A stretch of DNA of 64,000 bases, from NCBI GenBank assembly GCA_900555635.1, contig USLU01000002.1, positions 1 to 64,000 of the forward strand, given 5' to 3'. Position numbers and translations under genes: made by a program. The stretch comes from an uncultured Bacteroides sp. Lineage in GTDB: Bacteria; Bacteroidota; Bacteroidia; Bacteroidales; Bacteroidaceae. A model generated the notes under the pieces. The model was not told where the DNA came from. It saw only the letters and a list, made by a program, of their open reading frames with translations, and did not search any database. Below are positions 34,310-44,373 of this stretch, one piece after another (position 1 is the first letter of the stretch; every line of letters begins with the position of its first letter).

Positions 34310-36205
34310 TTATCGTTTAGCTAAGTCGTCATATAGTTTCTGCAAATAGGCTTTACCCAACGGAAGGTTCTTGCCTTTCGCCGTACCTTCGTCCACTGCC
34401 ACATCACCGGCCTGGCAATTAAAAATCACTTGATTGTCCGCCGTCACCACCCCGAAAGCATCGGGCACCGTGAAGAATGCAAAATGAGGTGAATTGGGAT
34501 TAAGCATATCTTTGCTGAATGTAAATTCATTATGGGGAATTGCCAATTGCGACAATAATGTAGCCGCAATGTCCTGCTGGGAACCGTATGTTTCAACTTT
34601 TCTTGGATTCCGGATAGCTCCACCTACCATCAAAAGAGGTATCTGGTAACGTTCAACACTCAAATTATTAAGATGTTCGGGATATGCCCCCAAATGATCG
34701 GGAACGAAGACAATGACTGTATTCTTCCACTGTGGCAATTTACGGAACTGCTTCACAAAATCGCCTACACAGCTATCGGTATAAGCGAAAGCATTCAAAC
34801 GGTTATTATCCAAGCGGTGATAAGGAACTTCGAACGGTTCGTGACTACTGGATGTCTGCAATACACGGAAATGAGGCGTATTCTTTTCTTTATTCTCAAT
34901 GGACTCTGTTTTCAAATCCTCTAACAGACGTTTGAAAACCAATTCATCATGAGCTCCCCATTTGCTCAGTCTTTCTGATACGGGAAAGTCCTGATCGGAG
35001 ATGATATTCTCAAAACCCGAAGAGATCAGGTAAGAACGCATATTGGTAAAGTCCGCATCACCTCCATAATAATACTTAGTGGCATAACCCTCTTTCTTTA
35101 AACTACCCGCTATAGCCGGAATGGATTGTGTCTTACGGGGATATTTCATGATACTCGTAGTGGGCTGTGCCGGATACCCGCTTAAAATGGCTACCAGACC
35201 ACGGTCTGTACGGAAACTATTGGCATAGAAGTTAGTAAACAGAACACCTTCCTTACTTAAGCTATCCAAGTTAACGGCAATATTGGGTTCTCCTCCCAAG
35301 CTGGTCATCAGTTTGGAAGAGAAACTTTCCAAGATTACGAAAAGCACATCAGGACGTTTGGTATTAAACAGAGTATGCAAGGAATCGGCAGATTGGCGTA
35401 AAGAATCAGCCACTGAAACAGTCTCTCCCGAAACAGCCGGATCAATCAAGTCTTTAAAGATCTTGTCGGCTTCCGAAGCTTCCATAAAACGATATTGGCT
35501 ACCAAAATCTTTCTGTTTGGATAGAGACTCCATCAAACTGAATGCCGGATTAATGGCTGCATGATTCAACTTCTGATTAGAACTGAAATAGACCTTCCCC
35601 ACATTCATGGTAGAAACGGTAAATCCTCCGCGAATCGGAATAAAGAGCAGTCCCGTCAACAATAGTAACACACCGGATACCCTTAACCTACGGTAAGGCA
35701 ACTTCATCTGCAAGAGTTGTTTCTTCCTTAATAGCACCGTCTTAAAGATGCCATAAAGTATGGCTGCGTAAATAGCCATTGCTACAATTCCCCCCAATAC
35801 CATCCAAATGCTGACACTGGCAATTGCATCTTTAGGAGAAGAAAAGAAATAAAATAAGGGTGTGGCATCCAGACGGAACCCCCAATATTCATATAATCCT
35901 AAATCAACAGTGAATATAATAGCGAGCAGAACAGAAACGAAAAGGAAGTAGATGCACCAGATGCGATGAAGGGTTTTAGAAAGCGACCATGCAGATATGA
36001 TAAAAAGAAAACCGGGAATAGCTGTGAGATAACCTGCTAAAGAGAGATCTAAGGGTAATCCGTGCCAAATAACGTTGAGCCAGTCCACACAAGAAACATC
36101 CGTATATTGCGACTGGTAATACAGCATAAACAATGGCTTCTGCACTATAAATATGCAGATAAGCAAACAGTAAGTTTTAACAAATCCTATAACCCTTTCT
36201 TTCAT
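34310..36205 (-). CDS. LTA-synthase/sulfatase-fold membrane transferase
   Basis: A 631-residue protein with five N-terminal helices (about 10-200) and a periplasmic alkaline-phosphatase/sulfatase domain (about 280-560). Metal and catalytic residues are Glu293 in FVILESFSSK, nucleophile Thr333 in SFRTDRG and a DH pair in VFVPDHLGAY. In Firmicutes this family makes lipoteichoic acid; Bacteroides has none, so here it more likely transfers a phospho-head group onto lipid A or a glycan. It is co-transcribed with the PAP2 gene. A minus-strand -7 box at 36235-36242 precedes it. Confidence 0.85.
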   Translation of the reverse strand: MKERVIGFVKTYCLLICIFIVQKPLFMLYYQSQYTDVSCVDWLNVIWHGLPLDLSLAGYLTAIPGFLFIISAWSLSKTLHRIWCIYFLFVSVLLAIIFTVDLGLYEYWGFRLDATPLFYFFSSPKDAIASVSIWMVLGGIVAMAIYAAILYGIFKTVLLRKKQLLQMKLPYRRLRVSGVLLLLTGLLFIPIRGGFTVSTMNVGKVYFSSNQKLNHAAINPAFSLMESLSKQKDFGSQYRFMEASEADKIFKDLIDPAVSGETVSVADSLRQSADSLHTLFNTKRPDVLFVILESFSSKLMTSLGGEPNIAVNLDSLSKEGVLFTNFYANSFRTDRGLVAILSGYPAQPTTSIMKYPRKTQSIPAIAGSLKKEGYATKYYYGGDADFTNMRSYLISSGFENIISDQDFPVSERLSKWGAHDELVFKRLLEDLKTESIENKEKNTPHFRVLQTSSSHEPFEVPYHRLDNNRLNAFAYTDSCVGDFVKQFRKLPQWKNTVIVFVPDHLGAYPEHLNNLSVERYQIPLLMVGGAIRNPRKVETYGSQQDIAATLLSQLAIPHNEFTFSKDMLNPNSPHFAFFTVPDAFGVVTADNQVIFNCQAGDVAVDEGTAKGKNLPLGKAYLQKLYDDLAKR

Positions 36206-36234
36206 TAGTGCTTTATCTTATATTATAGAAAGCA

Positions 36235-36242
36235 CAAAAATA
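36235..36242 (-). promoter_or_regulatory. -7 box TATTTTTG with a TTTG -33 for the LTA-synthase-like gene
   Basis: An exact TAnnTTTG on the minus strand, with TTTG on that strand at 36266-36269 (spacing 23). It lies 29 bases before the ATG at 36205. Confidence 0.45.
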
Positions 36243-36315
36243 GATGTTTTTATTCTAATTCTCACCAAAATAAGTCAAGAAATACAATGAAAGATAGGCT
36301 TATAGGATTTTTAGG

Positions 36316-36972
36316 CTATCCGTTTACACGTTTATAGTCTTCCAGGAATTTCTGTAAACCAGCATCTGTCAACGGATGATTAAGCAAACCTTTAATGGCC
36401 GAAAGCGGGCAGGTAGCTACATCGGCACCGACTTCTATGCACTGAATTATGTGCGCTGTATTACGTATAGACGCTGCAAGTACTTGGGTGGAGTAATCAT
36501 AATAATGGTACATTTCCACAATTTGTCCCACCAAAGCCACGCCATCTTCGCAGATGTCATCGAGCCGTCCCACAAATGGAGATACATAAGTGGCACCTGC
36601 CTTAGCTGCAAGTAATGCCTGACCAACGGAGAACACTAACGTGCAATTCGTACGGATACCTTTACCCGAAAAATATTTAATCGCTTTGATGCCATCGGCA
36701 ATGCAGGGCACCTTCACTACGATATGCGGATTCAAGGCTGCCAGTTCTTCGCCTTCTTTAATCATGCCTGCATAATCCGTGGCGATGACCTCGGCACTTA
36801 CGTCTCCCTGCACAATGTTGCAGATTTCCACGTAATGCTTACGCTGGTTTTCTACACCTTTGATACCTTCTTTCGCCATTAGCGAAGGATTGGTAGTGAC
36901 ACCGTCGAGCACACCCATATCATAGGCTTCCCGAATCTGGTCTAAATTGGCTGTATCGATAAAAAACTTCAT
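36316..36972 (-). CDS. fsa: transaldolase-like fructose-6-phosphate aldolase
   Basis: A 218-residue single-domain protein of the short transaldolase/FSA family. It shows MKFFIDTANLDQIREAYDMGVLDGVTTNPSL (substrate-entry loop), the Schiff-base Lys87 in VVKVPC, TNCTLVFSVGQALLAAKAGATYVSPFVGRLDD, and a C-terminal cap. Family members cleave or form fructose-6-phosphate, or act as transaldolase, in the cytoplasm. It lies directly after the GH110 gene on the same strand (72 bp), so it may be expressed with the locus. Confidence 0.88.
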   Translation of the reverse strand: MKFFIDTANLDQIREAYDMGVLDGVTTNPSLMAKEGIKGVENQRKHYVEICNIVQGDVSAEVIATDYAGMIKEGEELAALNPHIVVKVPCIADGIKAIKYFSGKGIRTNCTLVFSVGQALLAAKAGATYVSPFVGRLDDICEDGVALVGQIVEMYHYYDYSTQVLAASIRNTAHIIQCIEVGADVATCPLSAIKGLLNHPLTDAGLQKFLEDYKRVNG

Positions 36973-37044
36973 GGTATAAATAGTTTAAACTGTTACTATA
37001 CCAATATAACGAATTATATTGCTGAATAGTTCCCTACGAGAAGT

Positions 37045-38835
37045 TTATTCCTCAATATTCACATTAGTAACACGTTCCAAGATAAACCGGCTCTTGTTAG
37101 AGTGGAAAGGTACAAATTCGGTATTCTTCTTTATAGTGTTACCGCGGAACAGTAATCCGTCTACCGATTTTGCATACAATATGGGCGAGTCAAATGTGTC
37201 AAACTCATTGTTTTCGATAATAATACCTCCTTCTTTACCACCATGGAAATATTTCTGCTGTCCGGCTAAATCGGGGATTTCAGGATATATAGAAATGACT
37301 GCTTCGGTAAATTGGTAAAGGCTGGTTAATGCATTTATAAAGCGGTTATTGCAGATAGTTACATCACGGCAAGCACCTGTTTCAAACCACCCATTGCAAT
37401 CACCACACAAAAGAATAGCCGTACCGGAGGTATGATCGAACAAGTTATCCTCGACCACCGTTTTACGCGGTGTGCTGAACAATGCACCCCGTGCACGGTT
37501 ATTGCGAATTACATTGCCTGCAAACAGCACTTCGGGAGTCCATGTCAGGTTTTCAATGCCAAAACCTTCGCTTTCATTAATAGCTTTGTCTAAAGGTTCT
37601 TTAAAAGTGATGCAGTATTCACGGGCTCCATCAATCATATCTTTATCGTAAGGACGGATAGATGTGATATGATTACGGTCGCCTACCAACTCCATTGTCT
37701 GCGAACGGACAAATTGCACTTCATCATCCGGGCATCCCCATTCAAATCCCCATGACTGGTCGTGCATATATCTTCCTATCAAAGTATGGTCATCTACACG
37801 TTTTACTACTTTCAGATAGGTGCCGTGTACATTGATGGCATCATCCATCATGCCTTCGTAGAGTCCGTTGCAAGAAATAATCTTCCCTTTACATCCCGAG
37901 AAGTGAGTGGCATCCGCCTGAGTAGTGAAATAACGCGGATCATCATCACCCTTCAAACATACCCCAAATTTCTCAAGTGTAATATTTTCGCTGAATTGAG
38001 CTAACAATCCCATTCCTTCGGCATAATGCACCTTCACGTTATCGATAATTGTGTTCAAGTCATGCGAAAGGAATATACCCGGAGTGGGACGCCCCCATCC
38101 ACGCATAATGAAGAACATACCGGGTTTGAGACGTTTTTCTTTCCAAGCCGGAACGTTAATGCGACGTGGAGATACTTCGCTGGCACCTTTCGTCTTACAG
38201 CCAAGGTCACCCGTATTATAAACCAGATGTCTGGTCTCGCCATCAAAAACAACTCCCCAGCTAGGGCGTACAGTCCATCCTTCACCGTATGTTTCGAAAA
38301 CAGAGTCTTTGGTAATGCGATAGTTCACCCAAGAAGCCGGCTCAAAAGTTACTCCTTTCTCCGGACTGCTATCTACTATTTTTATCTGAGCGATGTGAGG
38401 TGTAGCAAAGTCTATACTGAAATTCTTCAGGCTGCAATTCGTAGAACGCAACAAAGAAACCGGAAGCATACGTCCATGAAAGATGAATTGTGCACCATTG
38501 CCATCCAAGGTGAGATTCCTCATGTCCTCCAACGCAATGCCCACTTTTTTAGGATTGTCCTGATCGTGGTTAGAGATATAGTACTCACGGATAGCCGCTC
38601 CTTTTTCATAGAAGTTATAATACCCTTCGGCAAAGCGTATCACTATACTATCCCCTTCTTTATATTCCGCCTTAATCTTTTGAAGGGCTTTCTGCAAAAC
38701 CGGCGACGCATTCTTGTTTGTATTAGGCTTCAAGCCGAAAACAGACATTTCATACACTTTCGTTTCCTGAGCACTAATAGGGGTCTTTGCACAAAGTAGC
38801 AGAATACCCAATATCCAAATAGGTAGAAGTTTCAT
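37045..38835 (-). CDS. glaB: GH110 alpha-1,3-galactosidase-like beta-helix enzyme
   Basis: A 596-residue protein with a signal peptide (about 1-22) and many short beta-helix repeats (residues about 100-560). The segment DDPRYFTTQADATHFSGCKGKI, followed by GMMDDAINVHGTY with Asp331/Asp332, matches the catalytic region of GH110 enzymes, which remove terminal alpha-1,3-galactose, including on blood-group-B structures. It follows the SusC/SusD pair on the same strand, after an attenuator-like hairpin. Specificity (branched B antigen or linear alpha-Gal) cannot be read here. Confidence 0.82.
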   Translation of the reverse strand: MKLLPIWILGILLLCAKTPISAQETKVYEMSVFGLKPNTNKNASPVLQKALQKIKAEYKEGDSIVIRFAEGYYNFYEKGAAIREYYISNHDQDNPKKVGIALEDMRNLTLDGNGAQFIFHGRMLPVSLLRSTNCSLKNFSIDFATPHIAQIKIVDSSPEKGVTFEPASWVNYRITKDSVFETYGEGWTVRPSWGVVFDGETRHLVYNTGDLGCKTKGASEVSPRRINVPAWKEKRLKPGMFFIMRGWGRPTPGIFLSHDLNTIIDNVKVHYAEGMGLLAQFSENITLEKFGVCLKGDDDPRYFTTQADATHFSGCKGKIISCNGLYEGMMDDAINVHGTYLKVVKRVDDHTLIGRYMHDQSWGFEWGCPDDEVQFVRSQTMELVGDRNHITSIRPYDKDMIDGAREYCITFKEPLDKAINESEGFGIENLTWTPEVLFAGNVIRNNRARGALFSTPRKTVVEDNLFDHTSGTAILLCGDCNGWFETGACRDVTICNNRFINALTSLYQFTEAVISIYPEIPDLAGQQKYFHGGKEGGIIIENNEFDTFDSPILYAKSVDGLLFRGNTIKKNTEFVPFHSNKSRFILERVTNVNIEE

Positions 38836-38927
38836 TGCTGATTAAATTTAATAATTAACATTTATCATAGGTATGAGGCATCAAACTTCAGGAAGAAGTT
38901 GACTGCCTTACCTATTGGGAAACAAAA

Positions 38928-38963
38928 ATACGGGATATATCTGAGTTCCAATATACCCCGTAT
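38928..38963 (-). terminator. attenuator-like hairpin between susD and the GH110 gene
   Basis: ATACGGGATATAT (38928-38940) pairs with ATATACCCCGTAT (38951-38963). On the minus strand a T-rich run (ATTTTTGTTT) follows. It sits just after the SusD stop at 38998 and before the GH110 start at 38835, so it may lower transcription of the enzyme relative to susCD. Confidence 0.65.
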
Positions 38964-38997
38964 CACAAAATCAAGTTAAAAAATCAATATACCATTA

Positions 38998-40833
38998 TCA
39001 ATATCCAGGATTCTGATCATCCTTCAATAAGGGATTTACATCCATAGCAGACGTAGGTATGGGCATTAGCATCAAACGATCACCCCAAGTTTTATTAATA
39101 ACTACGTATTTCTGCCAAGTTTGCGATTTCACGTCAAAGCCACCGCAAGGAGCTGTTGTTTCACCATTCATCACCTCACGACAATATTCTACACCATATC
39201 TGCGGATATCATCAAAGCGATGTCCTTCGGCACTTAGTTCAATGCTACGTTCATTCCGTACAAACTCCAATGCAGCATCGGTAGCCATACTAACCGGTAC
39301 ATTCGGCATACCACAACGGTCACGCAAGTCATTCAGAGCACTTTGGACTTTATCATCCCAACCGGAATTCCTGATGCGTGCCTCAGCATAAGTCAGCAGA
39401 ACCTCAGCATAACGAATAACAGGATAATCTTCCACGCTTAACCAACCCTGATAAGGAGTCAATGATACTAACTTACGGTAGCTATAACCTGTCCAAGATT
39501 CATTACCATCAGACCCTGCCTTAAAAGGATCCCACATATAGTAGAAATCTCCGTTAAAGTCAGTTTCCTGCCAGCCTTTCAACGGGAACAAAATAGATGC
39601 ATACAAGCGACTGTCACGATTACGGAATTCCTGCATATAGGGTATAGACTTTATGTCAAGTGTAGGAACTTTGGCACGAAATTCTGCCGGAGACACTGAA
39701 GCATATGTCGTATTTCCATCTTTATCCGTACCCTTTGTTGTGAAATACTTCATCCACATGTCAGAAAACATAGCGCGTCTGTTTTCTTCCGTTATATCCT
39801 CAGGTCTTGTCTTTCCATCGACATTCCAATATGTACTTACCAAATCTTGCATCGGTTCGTAAGAAGAATAACCGGACCCCATCTGGCTAGGACGTATATA
39901 AGTATATCGTGTCCAGTCACTATTATTATCATCCGCCATATACTCGCGCGTTAAGATATATTCCTCATTTTCCGGACTAGCATTTTCTTTATGCCAAAGG
40001 GTTTCATAACTAAAAATACCTTTTATGAACTTATCCTTACTAACTCCCAAAGAAGCAAGATATTCGAAGTCAATGTATTTTTCCATCTCGACTGCTTCCT
40101 TTTGTTGCGCGGCATTCAATGAAGTAACACGGAATAACGAGTGATGTCCTTCGGATATGACAAGTCCGGCTGAAGCCTCTGCTTCGGTATAATTACCGAA
40201 ATAGAGAGCGGCGCGTGCACGGAGTGTAAAAGCAGCGGCACGAGTAATACGACTTGTTTCATTATATTTACTACCATCGTAACTGTCGGGAAGGATGTCG
40301 GCAATCTCCTTAAGCTCAGTCAGAACAAAATTCTGCACTTTTTCCACAGGATCGCGTTGTACATTAGGTACATTGTATTCGGGTACGTCTGTAAAAACAT
40401 ATGCTTTTCCAAACTTGGTAGTCAGCTGCAAGTACTGCCATGCACGGAAGAAACGGGCTTCTGCCTTCATACGTTCTTTCAAGGCTTCGTCCATTTCACA
40501 TTTATCCACATTCAACAGGAATGTATTAGCAATACGGACGGTACTATAACCATAGCCAAAATCATTTCCCGCAGTAATACCATTGGTCTGTACTAATTCG
40601 TACGGACCTTCCCAAGGTTTATGACTATGAGCAAAATCGGTATACATTTCATCCCAAATATCCATGCCCGGCAGTTCGGCATACAATCCATTCAAAGCAG
40701 CCCAAGCATCTTTATCGGTTTTCCAAAAGGTTTGAGTTGCAATATCAGAAGGTGGAATAACATCCAAATCACAGGAACTCACAGTCGCACATAAAAGTGC
40801 AGAGAATGTAATATATTTGAATTTAAGTTTCAT
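38998..40833 (-). CDS. SusD/RagB-family surface glycan-binding lipoprotein
   Basis: A 611-residue lipoprotein (signal with TVSSC, Cys21). It shows the SusD start DLDVIPPSDIATQTFWKTDKDAWAALNGLYAEL, helical TPR units, the RYAEVLLTYAEARIRN motif, a conserved RSIELSAEGHRFDDIRRYG segment and the ending LMPIPTSAMDVNPLLKDDQNPGY. SusD proteins cap the SusC barrel and bind the target glycan at the cell surface. It starts 15 bp after the SusC stop. Confidence 0.95.
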   Translation of the reverse strand: MKLKFKYITFSALLCATVSSCDLDVIPPSDIATQTFWKTDKDAWAALNGLYAELPGMDIWDEMYTDFAHSHKPWEGPYELVQTNGITAGNDFGYGYSTVRIANTFLLNVDKCEMDEALKERMKAEARFFRAWQYLQLTTKFGKAYVFTDVPEYNVPNVQRDPVEKVQNFVLTELKEIADILPDSYDGSKYNETSRITRAAAFTLRARAALYFGNYTEAEASAGLVISEGHHSLFRVTSLNAAQQKEAVEMEKYIDFEYLASLGVSKDKFIKGIFSYETLWHKENASPENEEYILTREYMADDNNSDWTRYTYIRPSQMGSGYSSYEPMQDLVSTYWNVDGKTRPEDITEENRRAMFSDMWMKYFTTKGTDKDGNTTYASVSPAEFRAKVPTLDIKSIPYMQEFRNRDSRLYASILFPLKGWQETDFNGDFYYMWDPFKAGSDGNESWTGYSYRKLVSLTPYQGWLSVEDYPVIRYAEVLLTYAEARIRNSGWDDKVQSALNDLRDRCGMPNVPVSMATDAALEFVRNERSIELSAEGHRFDDIRRYGVEYCREVMNGETTAPCGGFDVKSQTWQKYVVINKTWGDRLMLMPIPTSAMDVNPLLKDDQNPGY

Positions 40834-40847
40834 AACTGTATTTTTTA

Positions 40848-43800
40848 TTAGAACGACAAGTTAACTCCAAATGCTACAGACTTTGTACCGAAAGCACCTA
40901 CCCCACGACCGGAGGCAGCCTCGGGATCAAAGTCTTTCATGATTTTATCTGCACGCAACGTAAACAAATTCTCACCCGTCAAGAAGAGTTTCAAAGAAGA
41001 CAATCCCCAACTCTTTACGATATTCTGCGGAACCATATAACCTAGACTGATGGTCTTGATACGGAAATAGTCAGCATCAAACAACTCATAATCGGAGAAA
41101 TGTTTATTGTATTCATCATTATAAACACCACCATACAGACGAGGAACGGATGCATAACGATTAGGATTATCTTCGGTCCAGCGATTCAAATGATACTTTC
41201 TCGGGTTAGAATTCAACATGAAGCCAAAAACCTGTTCTGATTCAAAAGCAACATCCGTACCGGATACTCCTTGTCCGAAAACAGAGAGTTCAAAATTCTT
41301 ATATTGCAGGTTCACGTTCAAACCATAAGTAAAATCGGGAACATCCTTGCCGATAATAGTGCGGTCGTTATCATTGATAGCTGCGGCTGATGTATCACTT
41401 TTTTTCTCAGCATCAGTCAGTTCGCTGTAATATTTAATATCATCTCTTTGAGGAAGATACTTAATATCACCAGCTTTTGGAAGACGTCCATAAACGTAGA
41501 AATGCCCTGCATCTATTTCTTCCTGAGTATATAGTCCGTCGGTCTTCAAGCCATAATAAGCACCGATAGACTCCCCTTCTTTAAGGATATAACGAATCAA
41601 GTCACCTCCATTCTGAATCATATTGTCGGAACCTGCCAAACTAATAATCTTATTATTATTGGTAGAGATATTGGCACTTACAGAATAAGAGAAATCTCCA
41701 ATCTGGTTTCTATGAGTCACAGCCATTTCAAAGCCTTTATTACGTACTTTTGCAAGATTCATGGAAGGGGTAGTCCAAATACCGGTTTCTCTGGCTACAT
41801 TGTAGCCCAATAAGATATCACTTGTATTTTTGATATAATAATCGGCAGTTACACTCAATTTGTTATTAAAAAGGTCAACGTCAAAACCGATGTCGGTCAA
41901 AGCTACGGTTTCCCAAGAAAGAGATTTGTTCGGAATTTGTGCTTCCAAGATACCTTTCACCGGCGTGTCACTGAAGTTATAATCAGCCGAGCTACTCAAC
42001 AACTGGAAGTAATCGTAATATCCCACATTATTGATATTACCCAGTGTACCATACGAAGCTCTCAATTTTAAATTAGTAACCCAATCTACAGACTCCATAA
42101 ATTCTTCTTCACTGATGCGCCATCCGGCAGAAAATGACGGGAATACTCCCCAACGCTTGTCCTTATGGAAGCGTGAAGATGCATCGGCACGTAGGTTGGC
42201 TTCAAACAGATAGCGGTCCATGAAAGAATAATTTATACGGCCAAAGTAAGACAGCATTTTACTTTCCACAATTCCCGAACCATCCGGTAATTCTTTAGAA
42301 ACATTATTACCTTGCTCAATATCTTGCAACTCGTCACTTGCAAAATCTGTACGTTTGCTATAAAGCCGTTCATAATTATAGTGTTCGTAAGAAGTACCAG
42401 CTAAAATATTAATAGCATGAGCCCCAAAGTTCAAGTCATATCTTGCCGTTAAAGTCGTCATCAAATTACTTGAAGAAACCCAATTCATGTTCATTGAATT
42501 AGGATTTGTACTTTCCGTACCGGGAATCATTGTACCGGTCTTGAAATGTTTGATTCCTTTATATTCAGCCGAATACCCTTTACTTTTATATTCATACCGT
42601 TTATAGTCCATCTGTCCGGAAACCACCAAATTCTTAACAGGTTTCAAATCAAACCCCAAGTCATAAATCGTATTTTCAGTAGCACCCTTACTCCAATTTC
42701 CAAAACTGAGTGTACGCAATGGATTACTATTCATAAAAGTTTGGGTAGCATCCTTACCACCGGCAATGCTTCCCCATTCACCATTGGACTGTTGGGCGAC
42801 CATAATAGACGGAACCATAACAAAGTTGGCAAACCAAGGAGTTCCATTCTTTGTTTCGGATGTATTACGAATGTACTTAACATCAGTCTTCAATGTCAGC
42901 CATTTCGTTATGTCACTCTGAACATTAATATTAAAGTTATAACGATTGTCGCTTACTCCCGGTGTAAAACTGTCATTATACAAATATCCTACACTACTGA
43001 AGAAACGTACCTTTTCGCTACCACCACTGAAGTTAACCGAGTGCTGGGTAGTTATAACGTGTTTGTCAAGTACCAGATCAGCCCATTTTGTGTTGGGATA
43101 ATAATCAGGCTTACTTCCATCTCTGAACCATTGGATTTCCTCATCTGTATAAGCCTGATTCTTACCACCGGCAGGATTGTTGTTGTATTTGGCTTCATTG
43201 AGCAAAGTACCATAGTCCCAAGAATCAAGAACGTCGGGCAGGTAAGTAGGCATCTTCATACCTACCAGGCCACTGTAAGATACATTCATCTTTTCGGCCT
43301 TCCCCCCCTTCGTCTTCACCAGAACTACACCATAAGCTGCACGTGAACCATAAATTGCGGATGAAGCTGCGTCTTTTAAAAAAGAGATAGATTCGATACT
43401 ATTGGGATCAAGGTTAGAAAAAAATGTGGCGTCAGCAATAGCTCCATCAATAACATATAGTGGTGCAGAAGTACCCAAGTTACCACGACCGCGGAAGTTA
43501 ATACTCGGTGTGGAACCCGGACGTGAAATAATAGTAACACCGGGTACGGTTCCCTGTACGGCGGCAAGAACGTTAGACTGTACGCGGTCTTTGATTTCAT
43601 CTGCGCTTACAGACGCAACCGAACCTGTCAGATTAACCTTCTTCTGTGTACCATAACCCACTACAACTACTTCGGCAAGTGTCTGGTTATCTTCAACAAG
43701 CGTAACATTATAGTTTGTCACACCCGCTTTTATTGTAAGTATCTGACTGATGTAGCCAATGTAGCTTACCTCTATCTGGGCTCCTACAGGTACATTCAGT

Positions 43801-44285
43801 GTAAATTTTCCATCCATATCGGTTACTACTCCATTACCAGTAGCGCCTTTTTCTACTACAGATGCTCCGATAAGGGTTTCACCTAATTTGTCCTTCACTA
43901 CCCCTTTGATAGTGACATTGCTTGATTGCTGCTTCGTTGCTTTGACATCAGCTACTTTCGTTTCCGCATTAGAACGCAAAATAACTTCTTTCCCTTTGAT
44001 TTGATACTCTAAAGTTCCTCCGAATACAGCGGCCAATACTTCTTCAATATTTCCGGAACAATCAATGTTCTGTAGAGGCACTCTGTCCAGATCACTTTTC
44101 TTATAAAAGAAGGTGTATCCACTACTCTTCTGAATAAGTTGAATTGCCTCCTTTGCAGACATGGATTTACCTTTCAATGTAATGTCACTCTGCGTAATCG
44201 AAGCTAATGCCGGGGCAAAAGACAAAGCGAGAAGAATAAAAACAACTGCCGTTCGCTTCCTAAAAAAGCAAAAACATTTTCTCAT
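40848..44285 (-). CDS. SusC/RagA-family TonB-dependent transporter with STN signalling domain
   Basis: An 1145-residue outer-membrane protein. After a signal peptide (about 1-29) comes an STN/FecA-type domain (about 35-90, ITLKGKSMSAKEAIQLIQKSSG), then a CarboxypepD_reg-like domain (about 123-205, VTIKGVVKDKLGETLIGASV), a TonB-box-like LAEVVVVGYGTQKK, the plug (VQGTVPGVTIISRPG, LYVIDGAIAD, SISFLKDAASSAIYGSRAAYGVVLV) and a barrel ending in GVNLSF. The STN domain fits signalling to the FecR/ECF-sigma pair upstream. It imports the glycan bound by SusD. Confidence 0.95.
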   Translation of the reverse strand: MRKCFCFFRKRTAVVFILLALSFAPALASITQSDITLKGKSMSAKEAIQLIQKSSGYTFFYKKSDLDRVPLQNIDCSGNIEEVLAAVFGGTLEYQIKGKEVILRSNAETKVADVKATKQQSSNVTIKGVVKDKLGETLIGASVVEKGATGNGVVTDMDGKFTLNVPVGAQIEVSYIGYISQILTIKAGVTNYNVTLVEDNQTLAEVVVVGYGTQKKVNLTGSVASVSADEIKDRVQSNVLAAVQGTVPGVTIISRPGSTPSINFRGRGNLGTSAPLYVIDGAIADATFFSNLDPNSIESISFLKDAASSAIYGSRAAYGVVLVKTKGGKAEKMNVSYSGLVGMKMPTYLPDVLDSWDYGTLLNEAKYNNNPAGGKNQAYTDEEIQWFRDGSKPDYYPNTKWADLVLDKHVITTQHSVNFSGGSEKVRFFSSVGYLYNDSFTPGVSDNRYNFNINVQSDITKWLTLKTDVKYIRNTSETKNGTPWFANFVMVPSIMVAQQSNGEWGSIAGGKDATQTFMNSNPLRTLSFGNWSKGATENTIYDLGFDLKPVKNLVVSGQMDYKRYEYKSKGYSAEYKGIKHFKTGTMIPGTESTNPNSMNMNWVSSSNLMTTLTARYDLNFGAHAINILAGTSYEHYNYERLYSKRTDFASDELQDIEQGNNVSKELPDGSGIVESKMLSYFGRINYSFMDRYLFEANLRADASSRFHKDKRWGVFPSFSAGWRISEEEFMESVDWVTNLKLRASYGTLGNINNVGYYDYFQLLSSSADYNFSDTPVKGILEAQIPNKSLSWETVALTDIGFDVDLFNNKLSVTADYYIKNTSDILLGYNVARETGIWTTPSMNLAKVRNKGFEMAVTHRNQIGDFSYSVSANISTNNNKIISLAGSDNMIQNGGDLIRYILKEGESIGAYYGLKTDGLYTQEEIDAGHFYVYGRLPKAGDIKYLPQRDDIKYYSELTDAEKKSDTSAAAINDNDRTIIGKDVPDFTYGLNVNLQYKNFELSVFGQGVSGTDVAFESEQVFGFMLNSNPRKYHLNRWTEDNPNRYASVPRLYGGVYNDEYNKHFSDYELFDADYFRIKTISLGYMVPQNIVKSWGLSSLKLFLTGENLFTLRADKIMKDFDPEAASGRGVGAFGTKSVAFGVNLSF

Positions 44286-44373
44286 GTTTTTAATAGTTTA
44301 AATTAGACTTAAAATTAAAATTCTCAGTTTCTATAGATATTATTCACGTAAATAATCGTTGTATGTATTTTTA

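Noticed and set aside
38026..38799. 257-codon + strand frame opposite the GH110 gene
   Set aside because: Antisense shadow; no signal, motif or promoter.
42546..43346. 266-codon + strand open frame opposite SusC
   Set aside because: Lies wholly within the SusC gene on the other strand, has no promoter box and no family-like composition; a shadow of the SusC codon pattern.
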